A stretch of 64,000 bases of DNA, taken from assembly GCA_016712035.1 (NCBI GenBank), contig JADJRT010000002.1, forward strand, positions 1 to 64,000. The letters are read 5' to 3'. This stretch comes from Flammeovirgaceae bacterium (GTDB lineage: Bacteria; Bacteroidota; Bacteroidia; Cytophagales; Cyclobacteriaceae). Below, in pieces: positions 51,384 to 61,535 of this stretch. Every line of letters starts with the position of its first letter. The stretch's first letter is position 1. Both the position numbers and the translations under genes were made by a program. The notes under the pieces were generated by a model. It had not been told where the DNA came from. It saw nothing but the letters and a program-made list of their open reading frames with translations, and did not search any database.

Positions 51384-52682
51384 ATGAGTATTCCAGTAAT
51401 AGCCATTTTCGACATTGGTAAAACCAACAAAAAGGTTTTTCTTTTTGATGAAGACTATAAAATAAGATTTGAAAAATCTGTTCATCTGCCGGAGATTAAA
51501 GATGAAGAGGACTTTCCGTGTGAAGATATTCATGCATTGACTCAATGGGTGAAAGATTCTTTTAAGGAATTAACGGAACAGGGAGACTTCAACATCAAAG
51601 CAATTAATATTTCAGCGCACGGAGCAAGTTTTGTTCATATTGATGAAGGTGGAAAACCTGTTACTCCGCTTTACAATTACCTAAAACCTTACCCCGAAGA
51701 GTTAAAAAAAAAGTTTTATAAAACGTACGGTGGTGAGGACGAATTTGCGAGACTAACGGCCTCACCTGTTCTCGGTCATCTCAACTCCGGCATGCAATTG
51801 TACTGGCTTAAGTATGAACGACCAGAATTATTTAAGCAAATAAAATATTCGCTCCATCTTCCCGAATACATCAGTTATTTATTCTCAGGCCAACCAACAT
51901 CCGGCATAACCAGCATTGGGTGTCACACCAATCTCTGGAACTTTGCAACAAAGCAATATCACAATTGGGTAGCGCAGGAAAATCTTCTTGAAAAACTAGC
52001 CCCGATAAGACCATCCTATAAAGTTGATCAATCCAATCACACCTATAAAGTGGGTATTGGCTTACATGATAGCTCAGCCGCACTCATCCCCTACCTTCAA
52101 AATTTTAAAGAACCATTCCTACTTCTTTCAACTGGAACCTGGAGTATTAGTTTAAATCCATTTAATCATTCTGTATTAACTACCGAAGAGTTAAAGCAAG
52201 ACTGCCTTAGCTACCTTAGCTATGATGCTAGTCCTGTAAAAGCCGCACGGTTATTTGCCGGGCATATGCACGATGAATCAGTGAAACAACTATCAATTAA
52301 GTATAATAAAGGTGAAGACTATTATCAACATGTTAAGTTTGATGCAACGTTGATTGACTCAAGTGACAATTTCATATTTAAGGGAATTGATTCCTGCCAA
52401 ACCTATGAGGTCGCCTATCATCATATACTGGCAGATCTTATTCAAAAACAAAAAAAATCCACAGATTTAATTATTCAGAATTCAATCAAAAATTTATATG
52501 TAGATGGTGGCTTTAGTAAAAACACAATCTTCATGCACTTGCTCGCTAAAATTTATCCTTCAATAGACGTACATGCTGCTGATCTTCATCAAGCCTCCGC
52601 GCTGGGTGCGGCACTAGCTATTCACGATGCGTGGAATCAAAAAGAAAAGCCTGATCAGTTAATTCAGCTTATAAAATTCTAG
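51384..52682 (+). CDS. FGGY-family carbohydrate kinase, probable L-rhamnulokinase
   Basis: 432 residues, intact. Phosphorylates a ketose or deoxyketose with ATP; the neighbours indicate L-rhamnulose. Motifs: N-terminal phosphate loop AIFDIGKTNKKVFLFDEDY, then INISAHGASFVHID, PLYNYLKPYP, SGITSIGCHTNLWNF, ATP-site LLLSTGTWSISLNP and C-terminal LYVDGGFSKNTIFMHLLAK with ASALGAALAI. Sequence alone cannot separate rhamnulokinase from related kinases of fuculose or xylulose, but the pathway set (mutarotase, isomerase, aldolase) leaves rhamnulose as best choice. It overlaps the stop of the convergent LTD gene by four bases. Confidence 0.85.
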   Translation: MSIPVIAIFDIGKTNKKVFLFDEDYKIRFEKSVHLPEIKDEEDFPCEDIHALTQWVKDSFKELTEQGDFNIKAINISAHGASFVHIDEGGKPVTPLYNYLKPYPEELKKKFYKTYGGEDEFARLTASPVLGHLNSGMQLYWLKYERPELFKQIKYSLHLPEYISYLFSGQPTSGITSIGCHTNLWNFATKQYHNWVAQENLLEKLAPIRPSYKVDQSNHTYKVGIGLHDSSAALIPYLQNFKEPFLLLSTGTWSISLNPFNHSVLTTEELKQDCLSYLSYDASPVKAARLFAGHMHDESVKQLSIKYNKGEDYYQHVKFDATLIDSSDNFIFKGIDSCQTYEVAYHHILADLIQKQKKSTDLIIQNSIKNLYVDGGFSKNTIFMHLLAKIYPSIDVHAADLHQASALGAALAIHDAWNQKEKPDQLIQLIKF

Positions 52683-53215
52683 CGATTCGATTGGCCCGGA
52701 GTTGGCGTCAAAAATTCTTTCCATAATTCGCCTCCATTTACCGTTCGGCCAAAGGATTGGTTGACCGTCTGCTTTCCAAACTTAAGTTCATCGATCTTTC
52801 TACCATCTTTATTAAAGAACCCAAGATACTCCCCGTCCTGATCTAGTTTGAACTTCAAATGAAGTATTCCTTGATCAGGTGTGCCATCGGCCCAAAGTAA
52901 TAGAAATCCACCTGGTGCTATAGTTGTCATTTCAGGATTTGAATCTGAAATCTGGTACCCAAGAGGCTTCTTCTTGTTTTGTGAAAAGTACATCCCGCCA
53001 ATATTTATAGGAGTCTCATCCGCATTGTAGATCTCTATCCAATCATCAAATTCTTTGGCTCCACTGGAGGTATCCGGACAACACGATGCGCTAATAGCCA
53101 AAATTTCGTTGATCACCAGCTTTGGTGGATCTTGTCTCAATAAGAAGTAACTGGCACCAGCCAACACACAGATAATAAATACCACAATACCGAATTTATT
53201 CAGCGAGCTTGTCAT
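52679..53215 (-). CDS. Membrane-anchored lamin-tail-domain (LTD) protein
   Basis: 178 residues with an N-terminal anchor (KFGIVVFIICVLAGASYFLL). LTD fold: LVINEILAISASCCPDTSSG, EFDDWIEIYNADETPINIGG, MYFSQNK, IAPGGFLLLWADGTPDQGIL, HLKFKLDQDGEYLGFFN. Bacterial LTD domains are found on secreted and nuclease-linked proteins; alone, no catalysis is expected. Convergent with the kinase gene. Function unknown. Confidence 0.85.
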   Translation of the reverse strand: MTSSLNKFGIVVFIICVLAGASYFLLRQDPPKLVINEILAISASCCPDTSSGAKEFDDWIEIYNADETPINIGGMYFSQNKKKPLGYQISDSNPEMTTIAPGGFLLLWADGTPDQGILHLKFKLDQDGEYLGFFNKDGRKIDELKFGKQTVNQSFGRTVNGGELWKEFLTPTPGQSNR

Positions 53216-53292
53216 GTCTTGGAAGGTTTATCAATTCCCAATATTAAATATAGTTCCTTTCATTCAATCTTTCCAACCGTACTTGCTTGGAA

Positions 53293-53583
53293 TCAATAAG
53301 GTTCTACCCTGATTATCGACTCTTTATTGATCGGACCAAAAACATGAGGAAACAGCTCATCATTAGTGGATTTTTCATATTTGACAGGCACATTTAATCT
53401 TGAGTCATCAATATGAAGAAGAATAAGATTATCGCTATTCGGATAGTATCTTTCGATCACGCCATTTAGTTGATCTCTAGAGCAACAATGGATAAAACCC
53501 TCTTCTTCGTAACTTGGCGGCTTAAACGCGGTATTATATTTTTGCCCTTCCCAGTCTGAATAAATTGCTATGTGATATATCAT
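53293..53583 (-). CDS. DUF952 protein
   Basis: 96 residues from the ATG at 53583 (MIYHIAIYSDWEGQKYNTAF); a longer reading to 53643 overlaps the kinase gene. PPSYEEEGFIHCCSRDQLNG, LILLHIDDSRL, VPVKYEKSTNDELFPHVFGP and IIRVEPY are the family signature (GFIHCS-like and FPHVYG-like motifs). It starts five bases after the histidine kinase stop. DUF952 proteins have an ADP-ribosyltransferase-like fold of unproven activity. Confidence 0.85.
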   Translation of the reverse strand: MIYHIAIYSDWEGQKYNTAFKPPSYEEEGFIHCCSRDQLNGVIERYYPNSDNLILLHIDDSRLNVPVKYEKSTNDELFPHVFGPINKESIIRVEPY

Positions 53584-53587
53584 TCCT

Positions 53588-55548
53588 TTAATTACGTTGA
53601 ATAAATCCCTCCATCCAGTGTATTGCGTCTTCCAACGACTCAAAAACCCTCATAGTAATACCATGTTCGGAGGTTCTGGTAATCATTCGATCATAATAAT
53701 TCTTTCGAATTGGGTCTAAAAAACCAATAGCAGCAATTCGTTTCAAACCACAGCGAACGGCTTCCGGCAATACGGTACTCAAAAACCAGAGTTGTTCAGC
53801 ATCGGGTACTATGCCTTGCAACCTCAAATCAGCAATCCAACCTGGCGTATGATAAGTCTTTAAAGTGTGTAGAACTGTCTGAAAAGCACTCCGGTACTCA
53901 ACATCGGTTATGTTCTTTTTCCAGGTGATAACCGTATTATTCAAATTGGCATCATAATAGATTTGAGCAGCTTCGCCTTCAAAAAATATTTGTTTGCTTA
54001 CATCAATTGGCATGGGAAAGGTAATGTTGAATGAAGTGCCTCGGTTGATCTTGCTTTCAATGGCAATTTTTCCACCCAATGTATCGATTTGAGTTTTAAC
54101 CAGATATAACCCAAGTCCTTTACCATCTACATGTGTGTGAAATCTTTTGTATAGCTTAAAAATATTTTCGCGTTGGCTATCAAGATCAAAGCCTAAGCCA
54201 TTATCGCGAACCATGAGAACAATATCCTGATTCTCTAGCGAACTGGTTTTTAATTCAACCAAAAGATCAATCTCTGGATTCCGATACTTGATGGCATTAC
54301 TTACTAAGTTATATAAGATACTTTGAATCATCGCTCTGATCGAATAAACAAATGGCGCCTCAGTAAAATCAGCGATCACCTTGTAACTCGGCCGAAGTTG
54401 ATCCTGCAACATAGAAATCGTTTTCTTCCATTCCGTTTCGAATAAAATTTTCTCCCGAACTTTATATAAATCGTTTCGAATATCTATGATTAAGCTTAAG
54501 TCCTTCAAAACATCATCTAATTCATGACCAGACCGTTTAATCATCATTCTGATTTCTTCGCGTTCTTCATGAGATATTGGCTTACTAAACAAATCTGTTA
54601 ACCCAAGCAAACGCGCCACGGGGCCTCGCAAATTATGGGAAACTGTATATGAAAATTGTCGAAGCTCATTATTGTGCCTGATCAATTCCTCATTAGTACT
54701 TGTTATATCTGCATTCTTTTGCTCTACCGTTTTTTCTAGTTCAAGATTGTAGTTGAAGAGTTTTTTCTGCTGGACGCTAATCAAGCGGTTTGCTTCGGCT
54801 AGTAACTCCCGACTTGCTTTAAGTTCTTTCTGTTGTCGTAGCAGTTCTTCGCTATGCAGTTCTTTGGTGTGATTTAGCTTGAGTAACTCCTCATTGGGTA
54901 AATCAATTGCCCATTCAAAGAATTGATATCTATGAAAGATTTATAAGCCTGTTGCTCGGCTCGTTCTGTAATGGCCTTAAGAGTAAGTAGGCCAAACAGT
55001 AATATTAAAAAACAAATAAAGGTTATGGCATTTATATAGAAATATGAGGGTGAATCAAATCCACGCTGAAAATATCCTACACCAAAAAAATTGTGTACCG
55101 GATCAAATAAGATTAAACATAGGAAGGTTGAGAAAAGACAAGCGGCAATCTTAACTCGTTCTTGCAACCTAAAACAAACTGCCGGTAAAATTGAAGTAAC
55201 TAAAATAATAAACCGGCTATCAAAATAGGTAATATAGGTATGATAAGGCTCTGCATATTTGCCATAGACCGATATAGCAAGAGTCATATAAATCGGTATA
55301 AGGCAAAAACTCAATCGACCTACATTATAATAGAGTCGATTGACAAATACGATGAAGAGTAAAGAGCTAGCTGTAAGAATTATATAGATTGATGTGGGCG
55401 ACCATCCAAAAAGGAAAAACAGCGTATAAAAAAGTATGATGCCCAGCATGGCAAGCAGTAGACTAAGCAAATTAGTGATATAGACTCCTTGGCGAAGATG
55501 CTCAGGCACCTTTGAGGATGGAAGTAAAAAAGAAAAGGTCTTTCGCAT
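53588..55548 (-). CDS. Sensor histidine kinase with membrane N-terminus, one frameshift
   Basis: About 652 residues. ATG 55548 is preferred; an upstream ATG at 55677 would add 43 polar residues. Six hydrophobic helices (NLLSLLLAMLGIILFYTLFF, IYIILTASSLLFIVFVNRLY, ITFICFLILLFGLLTL and others), a coiled linker, then after a frame loss near 54890 HisKA (FSYTVSHNLRGPVARLLGL, with the phospho-His) and HATPase (NLVSNAIKYRNP, DNGLGFD, GKGLGLYLVKTQ). The last 125 residues (ITWKKNITDVEYRSAFQTVL ... IHWMEGF) resemble a SpoIIAA/STAS-like module, unusual after a kinase core. No response regulator gene is adjacent. Divergent from icmF, 105 bases apart. Confidence 0.85.
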
Positions 55549-55653
55549 GGTATCTGTCGGCAAAGGTAGGTTAGAATCTCGTGCCCTAAAACACCTATCA
55601 TCTGTTAGCTTAATCTTTTCCTTATCTGTATTTTTGAGATTCAATATATCCTG

Positions 55654-58600
55654 ATGAGCACGCAAGCAAAAACCCAAAAAGTAATTAATGGTAAACCAAA
55701 TCTAGCCGGTCATCAGGCTCCTGTGCCCTATAAACCCAAAAATAAAGTCCGTATTGTTACCGCTGCCAGTTTGTTTGATGGCCATGATGCAGCGATTAAT
55801 ATCATGCGAAGAATTATTCAGGCTACCGGAGTGGAAGTTATCCACTTGGGGCACGACCGCAGTGTAGAAGAAGTTGTTAATACCGCCATTCAGGAAGATG
55901 CCCAGGCGTATCGCCATGACGAGTTATCAGGGTGGGCATAATGAGTACTTTAAATACATGTATGACTTGCTAAAAGAAAAAGGGCGGTCATATTAAAATT
56001 TTTGCAGGTGGTGGTGGTGTAATTTTACCTGATGAAATCAAAGAATTGATGGATTATGGTATCACTCGTATTTATTCACCCGATGATGGACGTGCGATGG
56101 GTTTGCAAGGGATGATCAATGACTTAGTTGAACAAAGTGATTATCCAACGGGCAAAACAATCGACAGTCGACCATTGACGGTTGATAATCAATTAGGAAT
56201 CGCACAATATATTTCTGCAGCTGAAAATTATTTTGATCAACATAAAAGTTTTTGAAGCAATTAATCAAAAGGTTGCTCAATCGAAAGCACCAGTTTTGGG
56301 TATTACGGGAACGGGAGGTGCGGCAAATCATCTATGGTGGATGAATTTGTTCGAAGGTTTCTAATTGACTTTAAAGACAAAACGATTGATTGTTCTGTAG
56401 ATCCGTCCAAACGGAAAACCGGTGGCGCGCTTCTTGGCGACCGTATCCGCATGAATGCAATTAATAATTCACGTGTCTATATGCGGTCTCTCGCCACCCG
56501 TCAATCTAATCTGGCGCTATCTCAATATGTAAAAGAAGCCATTCAAATTCTAAAGGCTGCCGGATTTGACCTCATCATAATTGAAACATCAGGCATTGGT
56601 CAGAGCGACACAGAAATCCTTGATCATAGCGATGTTTCCTTATATGTAATGACACCAGAATATGGTGCCGCTACCCAGCTGGAAAAAATTGACATGCTTG
56701 ATTTTGCAGATGTAATTGCCTTAAACAAATTTGATAAACGTGGCGCTCTCGATGCCTTAAGGGATGTTAAAAAACAATACCAACGCAATCATCAACTTTG
56801 GGATCAAAAACCAGAAGATATGCCTGTGTTTGGCACGATCGCTTCGCAATTTAACGATCCGGGCACGAATCAACTTTACAAACAGGTAATGGACAAAATT
56901 GTGGAGAAAACAAATGCTCCACTTCAATCCACCTTCGCCATCACCCAAGAGATGTCCGACAAGATTTTTGTAATACCGCCTCATCGCACCCGATACCTGA
57001 GCGAGATTTCAGAAAACAATCGTGCCTATGACACCTGGGTAAATGAACAAGCAGCTGTTTCGGAAAAACTTTTTGCTCTTGATAAGACCATCGAATCGCT
57101 GAATGAATCCCATCAGGATATAAAAAAGTATTACTGGCTGAATTTGAAGGATAAACTAAACCTTGACCCTCCAAAAATTGGAAACTACTTGAAACCTGGA
57201 ACGAAAAAGTAAAGAGCTACAAAGAGCCTGTTTTCAAATTTAAAGTCAGGGATAAAGAAATCGGAATACAGACACATTCTGAATCGCTTTCACATTTACA
57301 AATTCCAAAAATAGCCTTGCCAAGGTATTCAAGCTGGGGTGATATTCTAAAATGGTTATTGCAGGAAAATGTACCGGGCGAATTTCCCTTTGCGGCTGGC
57401 ATTTATCCATTCAAACGAGAAGGGGAAGATCCTACACGCATGTTTGCTGGTGAGGGCGGACCTGAGCGAACTAACCATAGATTTCACTATGTAAGCTTAG
57501 CCATGCCGGCCAAGCGATTATCAACGGCATTTGATTCAGTAACACTTTTATGGCAACGACCCCGATTACCGACCCGATATTTATGGCAAAATTGGTAATT
57601 CCGGGGTAAGCATCTGTTGTTTGGATGATGCCAAGAAATTATATAGCGGCTTCGATCTGGCCGATCCGAAAACTTCGGTCTCCATGACCATCAATGGGCC
57701 AGCGCCCATGTTGCTTGCCTATTTTATGAATGCAGCCATCGACCAGCAGTGCGAAATTTATATCAAGAAAAATGGATTAGAGCAGGAGGTAAAGAACAAA
57801 ATTAAGATACTATATAAATCGGAAGAGAAACCTGCCTACCAGGGCATGCTTCCGAAAGGCAATAACGGTCTTGGCCTTTTGTTGTTAGGTGTAACGGGTG
57901 ATCAGGTATTGCCTAAAGAAGTTTACGAAAAAATTAAAGCAGAGACTTTAACTCAGGTTCGGGGTACTGTACAGGCTGATATTCTTAAAGAAGATCAAGC
58001 TCAAAATACTTGCATTTTTTCTACCGAGTTTGCCTTGCGGCTGATGGGCGATGTGCAGCAATATTTTATTGATAAGCGGGTTCGGAATTTTTATTCCGTT
58101 TCCATTTCTGGCTATCACATTGCCGAAGCGGGGGCTAACCCCATAACCCAATTGGCCTTTACTCTTTCTAATGGTTTCACTTACGTGGAATATTACTTAA
58201 GCCGGGGCATGGATATCAATGAGTTGGCCCGCAGTCTTTCCTTCTGTTTCAGCAATGGCATTGACCCGGAGTATTCGGTGATTGGCAGGGTAGCCCGCAA
58301 GATTTGGGCCAAAGCTATGAAAAATAAATATGGTGCGAACAGCCGCAGCCAAATGCTTAAGTATCATATTCAAACTTCAGGCCGCTCGTTGCACGCGCAA
58401 GAGATTGACTTCAATGACATTCGTACAACCTCCAAGCATTGTATGCCATTTATGACAATTGAATTCGCTGCATACCAACGCCTACGATGAAGCGATAACT
58501 ACCCCTACGGAGGAAAGTGTGCGTAGGGCTATGGCCATTCAACTTATCATTAACAAAGAACTAGGTCTTGCAAAAAATGAAAATCCATTGCAGGGATCAT

Positions 58601-59058
58601 TTATTATCGAAGAACTTACTGATTTGGTTGAAGCCGCTGTACTCACAGAATTTGATCGTATTACTGAACGGGGTGGCGTGCTGGGTGCCATGGAGACGAT
58701 GTATCAGCGTGGTAAAATTCAAGAGGAGAGTTTGTACTATGAAACACTTAAGCATACAGGCGAGTATCCGATAATTGGTGTAAACACTTTTTTAAGTTCA
58801 AAAGGATCGCCAACCCTCATCCCACAAGAAGTAATTCGGGCAACGCCCGAAGAAAAGGAATATCAGATAAGCATGTTAAAAATGCTACATACTTTTCAGG
58901 GCAATAAATCTACAGCAATTCTAAAGCGCGTGCAGGAGGCAGCTATTCTAAACCATAACATATTTGAAGAATTGATGGAGGCGGCAAAAGTTTGTTCCCT
59001 AGGACAAATAACGAATGCGTTGTTTGAGGTAGGAGGCCAATACCGAAGAAACATGTAG
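55654..59058 (+). CDS. icmF: Fused isobutyryl-CoA mutase IcmF, about eight frameshifts
   Basis: About 1,135 residues. Order: B12-binding domain (RIVTAASLFDGHDAAINIMR, VEVIHLGHDRSVEEVV, HIKIFAGGGGVILPDEIKEL), a MeaB-like G-protein chaperone (VLGITGTGG, then AGKSS after correction; SVDPSKRKTGGALLGDRIRM, IIIETSGIGQSDTEI, ALNKFDKRGALDAL), and the mutase barrel (GEFPFAAGIYPFKREGEDPT RMFAGEGGPERTNHRFHYVS, SMTINGPAPMLLAYFMNAAI, YSVSISGYHIAEAGANPITQ, NSLHTNAYDEAITTPTEESV). The adenosylcobalamin enzyme interconverts isobutyryl- and butyryl-CoA (or pivalyl/isovaleryl in relatives). Frame losses near 55907, 55983, 56252, 56322, 57197, 57550, 58430 and 58470 restore the expected motifs. Confidence 0.9.
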
Positions 59059-59072
59059 GTATCGTTCCTAAA

Positions 59073-59101
59073 AAAAGGGTTCGTGATGAACGAACCCTTT
59101 T
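59073..59101. terminator. Intrinsic, probably bidirectional terminator
   Basis: AAAAGGGTTCG - TGATGAA - CGAACCCTTTT: an 11-bp perfect stem with A-run before and T-rich tail after. It separates icmF (stop 59058) from the convergent secreted-protein gene (stop 59127). Confidence 0.85.
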
Positions 59102-59126
59102 ATTTATAAATGGAGATAGCCATTAA

Positions 59127-59691
59127 CTACTTGATCACCTTAGTACCAGCTTCATTTGTTTTGAAACGTGGCAAACCAGTTACGTTCCCTAAGTTATACA
59201 ACCAATCCAAATTTCCATTAACAACCAGAGTTTTGATCATGTACCAGGTTATTGCCTCCATCAAAATCTTAACATTAATTTTTTCAGAATGTCCTTATTA
59301 GCCACGGCCAAAAGATATTTATCCCATTACCTATTTTAGAAACATGGACCGACTTTATCTGGTTCTCAATGTTATAATTTACTCTGCAGTTCGTTTACCT
59401 GATGCATCTGCTATTTCAATAGTGTACACACCGGCTGCCATGGCCTTAAAGTTAATCGGGCGAATGAATCCTTCAACACTATTAATTGTCTCAGAAAAAA
59501 AAAGCACTGAGCCAGTCTCATTGTAAATCTTAAGCGTTACCTTGCCAACTTGTACACCTTCATAAATCACCTTAAAAATCCCAGATTCTTTGATTAACTA
59601 TAACCACCTTGGGACCGACAGGGTCAGCAGCTAATGCAGCAACTGAAACGATAGTCATTACTAGCGCGAAAAGAATTGATTTAGTTTTCAT
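59127..59691 (-). CDS. Small secreted beta-rich protein, paralogue 1, several frameshifts
   Basis: About 187 residues rebuilt from broken frames. Signal peptide MKTKSILFALVMTIVSVAAL from the ATG at 59691. Then DPVGPKVVIVNQR, ESGIFKVIYEGVQVGKVTLK-like text in the next frame (KVIYEGVQVGKVTLKIYNET, INSVEGFIRPINFKAMAAGV, YTIEIADASGKRTAE), then VNYNIENQIKSVHVSKIGNG, DKYLLAVANKD, KINVKI, DGGNNLVHDQ, LVVNGNLDWLYNLGNVTGLP, RFKTNEAGTKVIK and stop at 59127. The YTIEIADASGK text resembles type IX secretion C-terminal strands but in mid-protein. At least four indels are needed. Unknown function; tandem with a paralogue. Confidence 0.65.
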
Positions 59692-59946
59692 AGTTATTTT
59701 ATTTTTTTGATTTATGTAAATGTACGGGCATCGCGATTGCATAGTTGCTGATTGTAAGTAAACTTGATTTTTAAAATAAAAAATCGATTGCGGTACTTTT
59801 GTAAAACAAAATGATTGTTGCTTGAAATAATTAGGTAAATGAGCTAAAAATATGCTTACCTTATTTTTACCCCAATCGATTGCATTAAGTGATGACAAAA
59901 ATCTCGTTCCTTGATTGAGGTTTAAAAGTTCCCTTAAAACAGATTC

Positions 59947-60524
59947 TTAGTTCTTAATGCTCTTTAGCAGGCCTTGACTATCGAATACTTCAATAGTGAA
60001 TTTATTGATATTCTTTGAGATTAAAAACTTCCGCAAAGACTCAACTCTTTACCTTATTTTGACTGTTGATTTAATTCATTGAAACATTGATATTAATCTT
60101 AATACTAACGATTATGCTTAGTTACAGACTAATCTTAATACTTTCCTTCATCGGCAAGTTTAATCAGTGAAACTAATTTTTCCACACGATCCAAACCATA
60201 CGTAATTTCCTCAACACGCTTTCCGGAATTATCTTCAATTTGTATTGAATAATCACCACTGCCAACCCATCAAAATTATAAGGACTTAAGAAACCTGATA
60301 CATGACGTTTAGTGTTTCTGTGAATACAAGTTTCTTCTTTGTATCGAATATAGAAACCTTCACTGTCCCTGACTCTTCAGCTCTGTAAAATAATTTAAAC
60401 AAAGATCCACCTGCAGGATTTGTTACTGCTACTGATGCAGCCGATTCGCCCGGCTCATCAATCCCATTTGCGAACACCACTGTACTAAATAGTACACCGG
60501 CAAGAAGTAAACTAATGTTTTCAT
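59947..60524 (-). CDS. Small secreted beta-rich protein, paralogue 2, several frameshifts
   Basis: About 190 residues, rebuilt. From the ATG at 60524 a signal peptide reads (with one indel) ISLLLAGVLFSTVVFANGID; then NPAGGSLFKLFYRAEESGTV, KVSIFDTKKKLVFTETLNV, then SGFLSPYNFDGLA, GDYSIQIEDNSGKRVEEITY, GLDRVEKLVSLIKLADEGKY, a damaged stretch (VSIKININVSM), and ISKNINKFTIEVFDSQGLLK SIKN to a stop at 59947. It lines up with the gene at 59127-59691 along its whole length (SVEGFIRPINF with SGFLSPYNF; YNLGNVTGLPRF with FNLKNINKFTI). At least five indels. The 255-base gap between the two holds nothing else I can support. Confidence 0.6.
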
Positions 60525-60687
60525 AATATTTTTTTAACCTTAGGACGAATGTTACAATGAATAGGTTGCACGCATCATGTTAAAGATTGTTAAAAAAAAT
60601 TATGAAGTAAATCTTTCGTTAAGAAAGTCCTAAACGGGATCAATAAAAAAATGGATGAAATAATCTGAAATATTATTCAGCGCGTAA

Positions 60688-60855
60688 CTAATTGAGGTGG
60701 TATACGTCTTTGGCTTTTTCAACTTGATGTAAAAGTTGAATCTGATATTTTAATCGGTTGATTAAAAATGCTCTTTCTCGCTTCTCCAAAAGAACGAGTT
60801 TCAATCGCTCTTCAAAACCGAGGTTCAATTCATTGGCCGCATCGTAAAGGGACAT
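60688..60855 (-). CDS. Small protein of 55 residues, unknown
   Basis: Open from ATG 60855 to TAG 60688: MSLYDAANELNLGFEERLKL, then VLLEKRERAFLINRLKYQIQ and LLHQVEKAKDVYHLN. Helical and charged, with a possible coiled coil across the last 35 residues. It sits between the secreted paralogues and apt on the same strand. No known family is recognised; coding is supported by unbroken frame and balanced composition only. Confidence 0.5.
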   Translation of the reverse strand: MSLYDAANELNLGFEERLKLVLLEKRERAFLINRLKYQIQLLHQVEKAKDVYHLN

Positions 60856-60892
60856 TTTTATCTGAATGATTCATACGATTCAAACTTGAAAT

Positions 60893-61535
60893 CTACGTAA
60901 AATATTTTCGCAGATCGTCACCCATGGGTTGGGTAACGTCAACATGCCATAATTCAACCTCGCCTCCAGGATATGATTTATCGCGGAATGTGCGAAACAT
61001 CTTACTAAGAGAAAGAATATCAATACACTTAACAATAATATCCGATTCCCCGGTTTCATATCGTTTTATAACACTTTCCAACTTGACCAAAGAACCCAAC
61101 ACTTCGCCTCCCAATTTTTTTATCATACTAGCCGCTGCTGATGCTGTACCTCCGGTTGCCAACAAATCATCGTGAATAAGTACCCGGCTACCCGGTTCGA
61201 TGGCATCTTCATGCATCTCAATGGAAGCTGTGCCATATTCCAACGCATACTCCTCATGAATTTTTTTGAAAGGCAGCTTGCCTGATTTACGTACCGGTAT
61301 AAAAGCTACCCCGAGGGCTTCAGCCAAAAGCGATCCAAATATAAACCCACGAGCTTCCACGGCTGCAATGGCATCTATCTTTTGATCTTGATAATTATTT
61401 GCAATTTCTTCGACTACACTTTTTCGGGCTTCCGGATGTGCCAACAAGGGAGTAATATCCCTAAACACGATTCCTGGTTTTGGAAAATCGGGTACATCCC
61501 GAATAAAGGATTGAATCTTAAGTTCTTTTTACCAT
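60893..61535 (-). CDS. apt: Adenine phosphoribosyltransferase, frameshift at the start
   Basis: Converts adenine and PRPP to AMP. The main frame reads IQSFIRDVPDFPKPGIVFRD, then IDAIAAVEARGFIFGSLLAE, VAFIPVRKSGKLPFKKIHEE and the PRPP-binding loop VLIHDDLLATGGTASAA. A short A run hides the start: the ATG at 61535 lies inside CCATGGTAA, overlapping the hutI stop, and gives MVKKELKIQSF if two A are added to the five-A run. Without correction the first Met is at FRD. Overlap of ATG and TAA suggests translational coupling to hutI, an unusual gene partner. Confidence 0.9.

Noticed and set aside
59344..59526. Plus-strand ORF of 60 residues
   Set aside because: It is the mirror of the secreted paralogue on the minus strand, whose reading matches a second gene copy.
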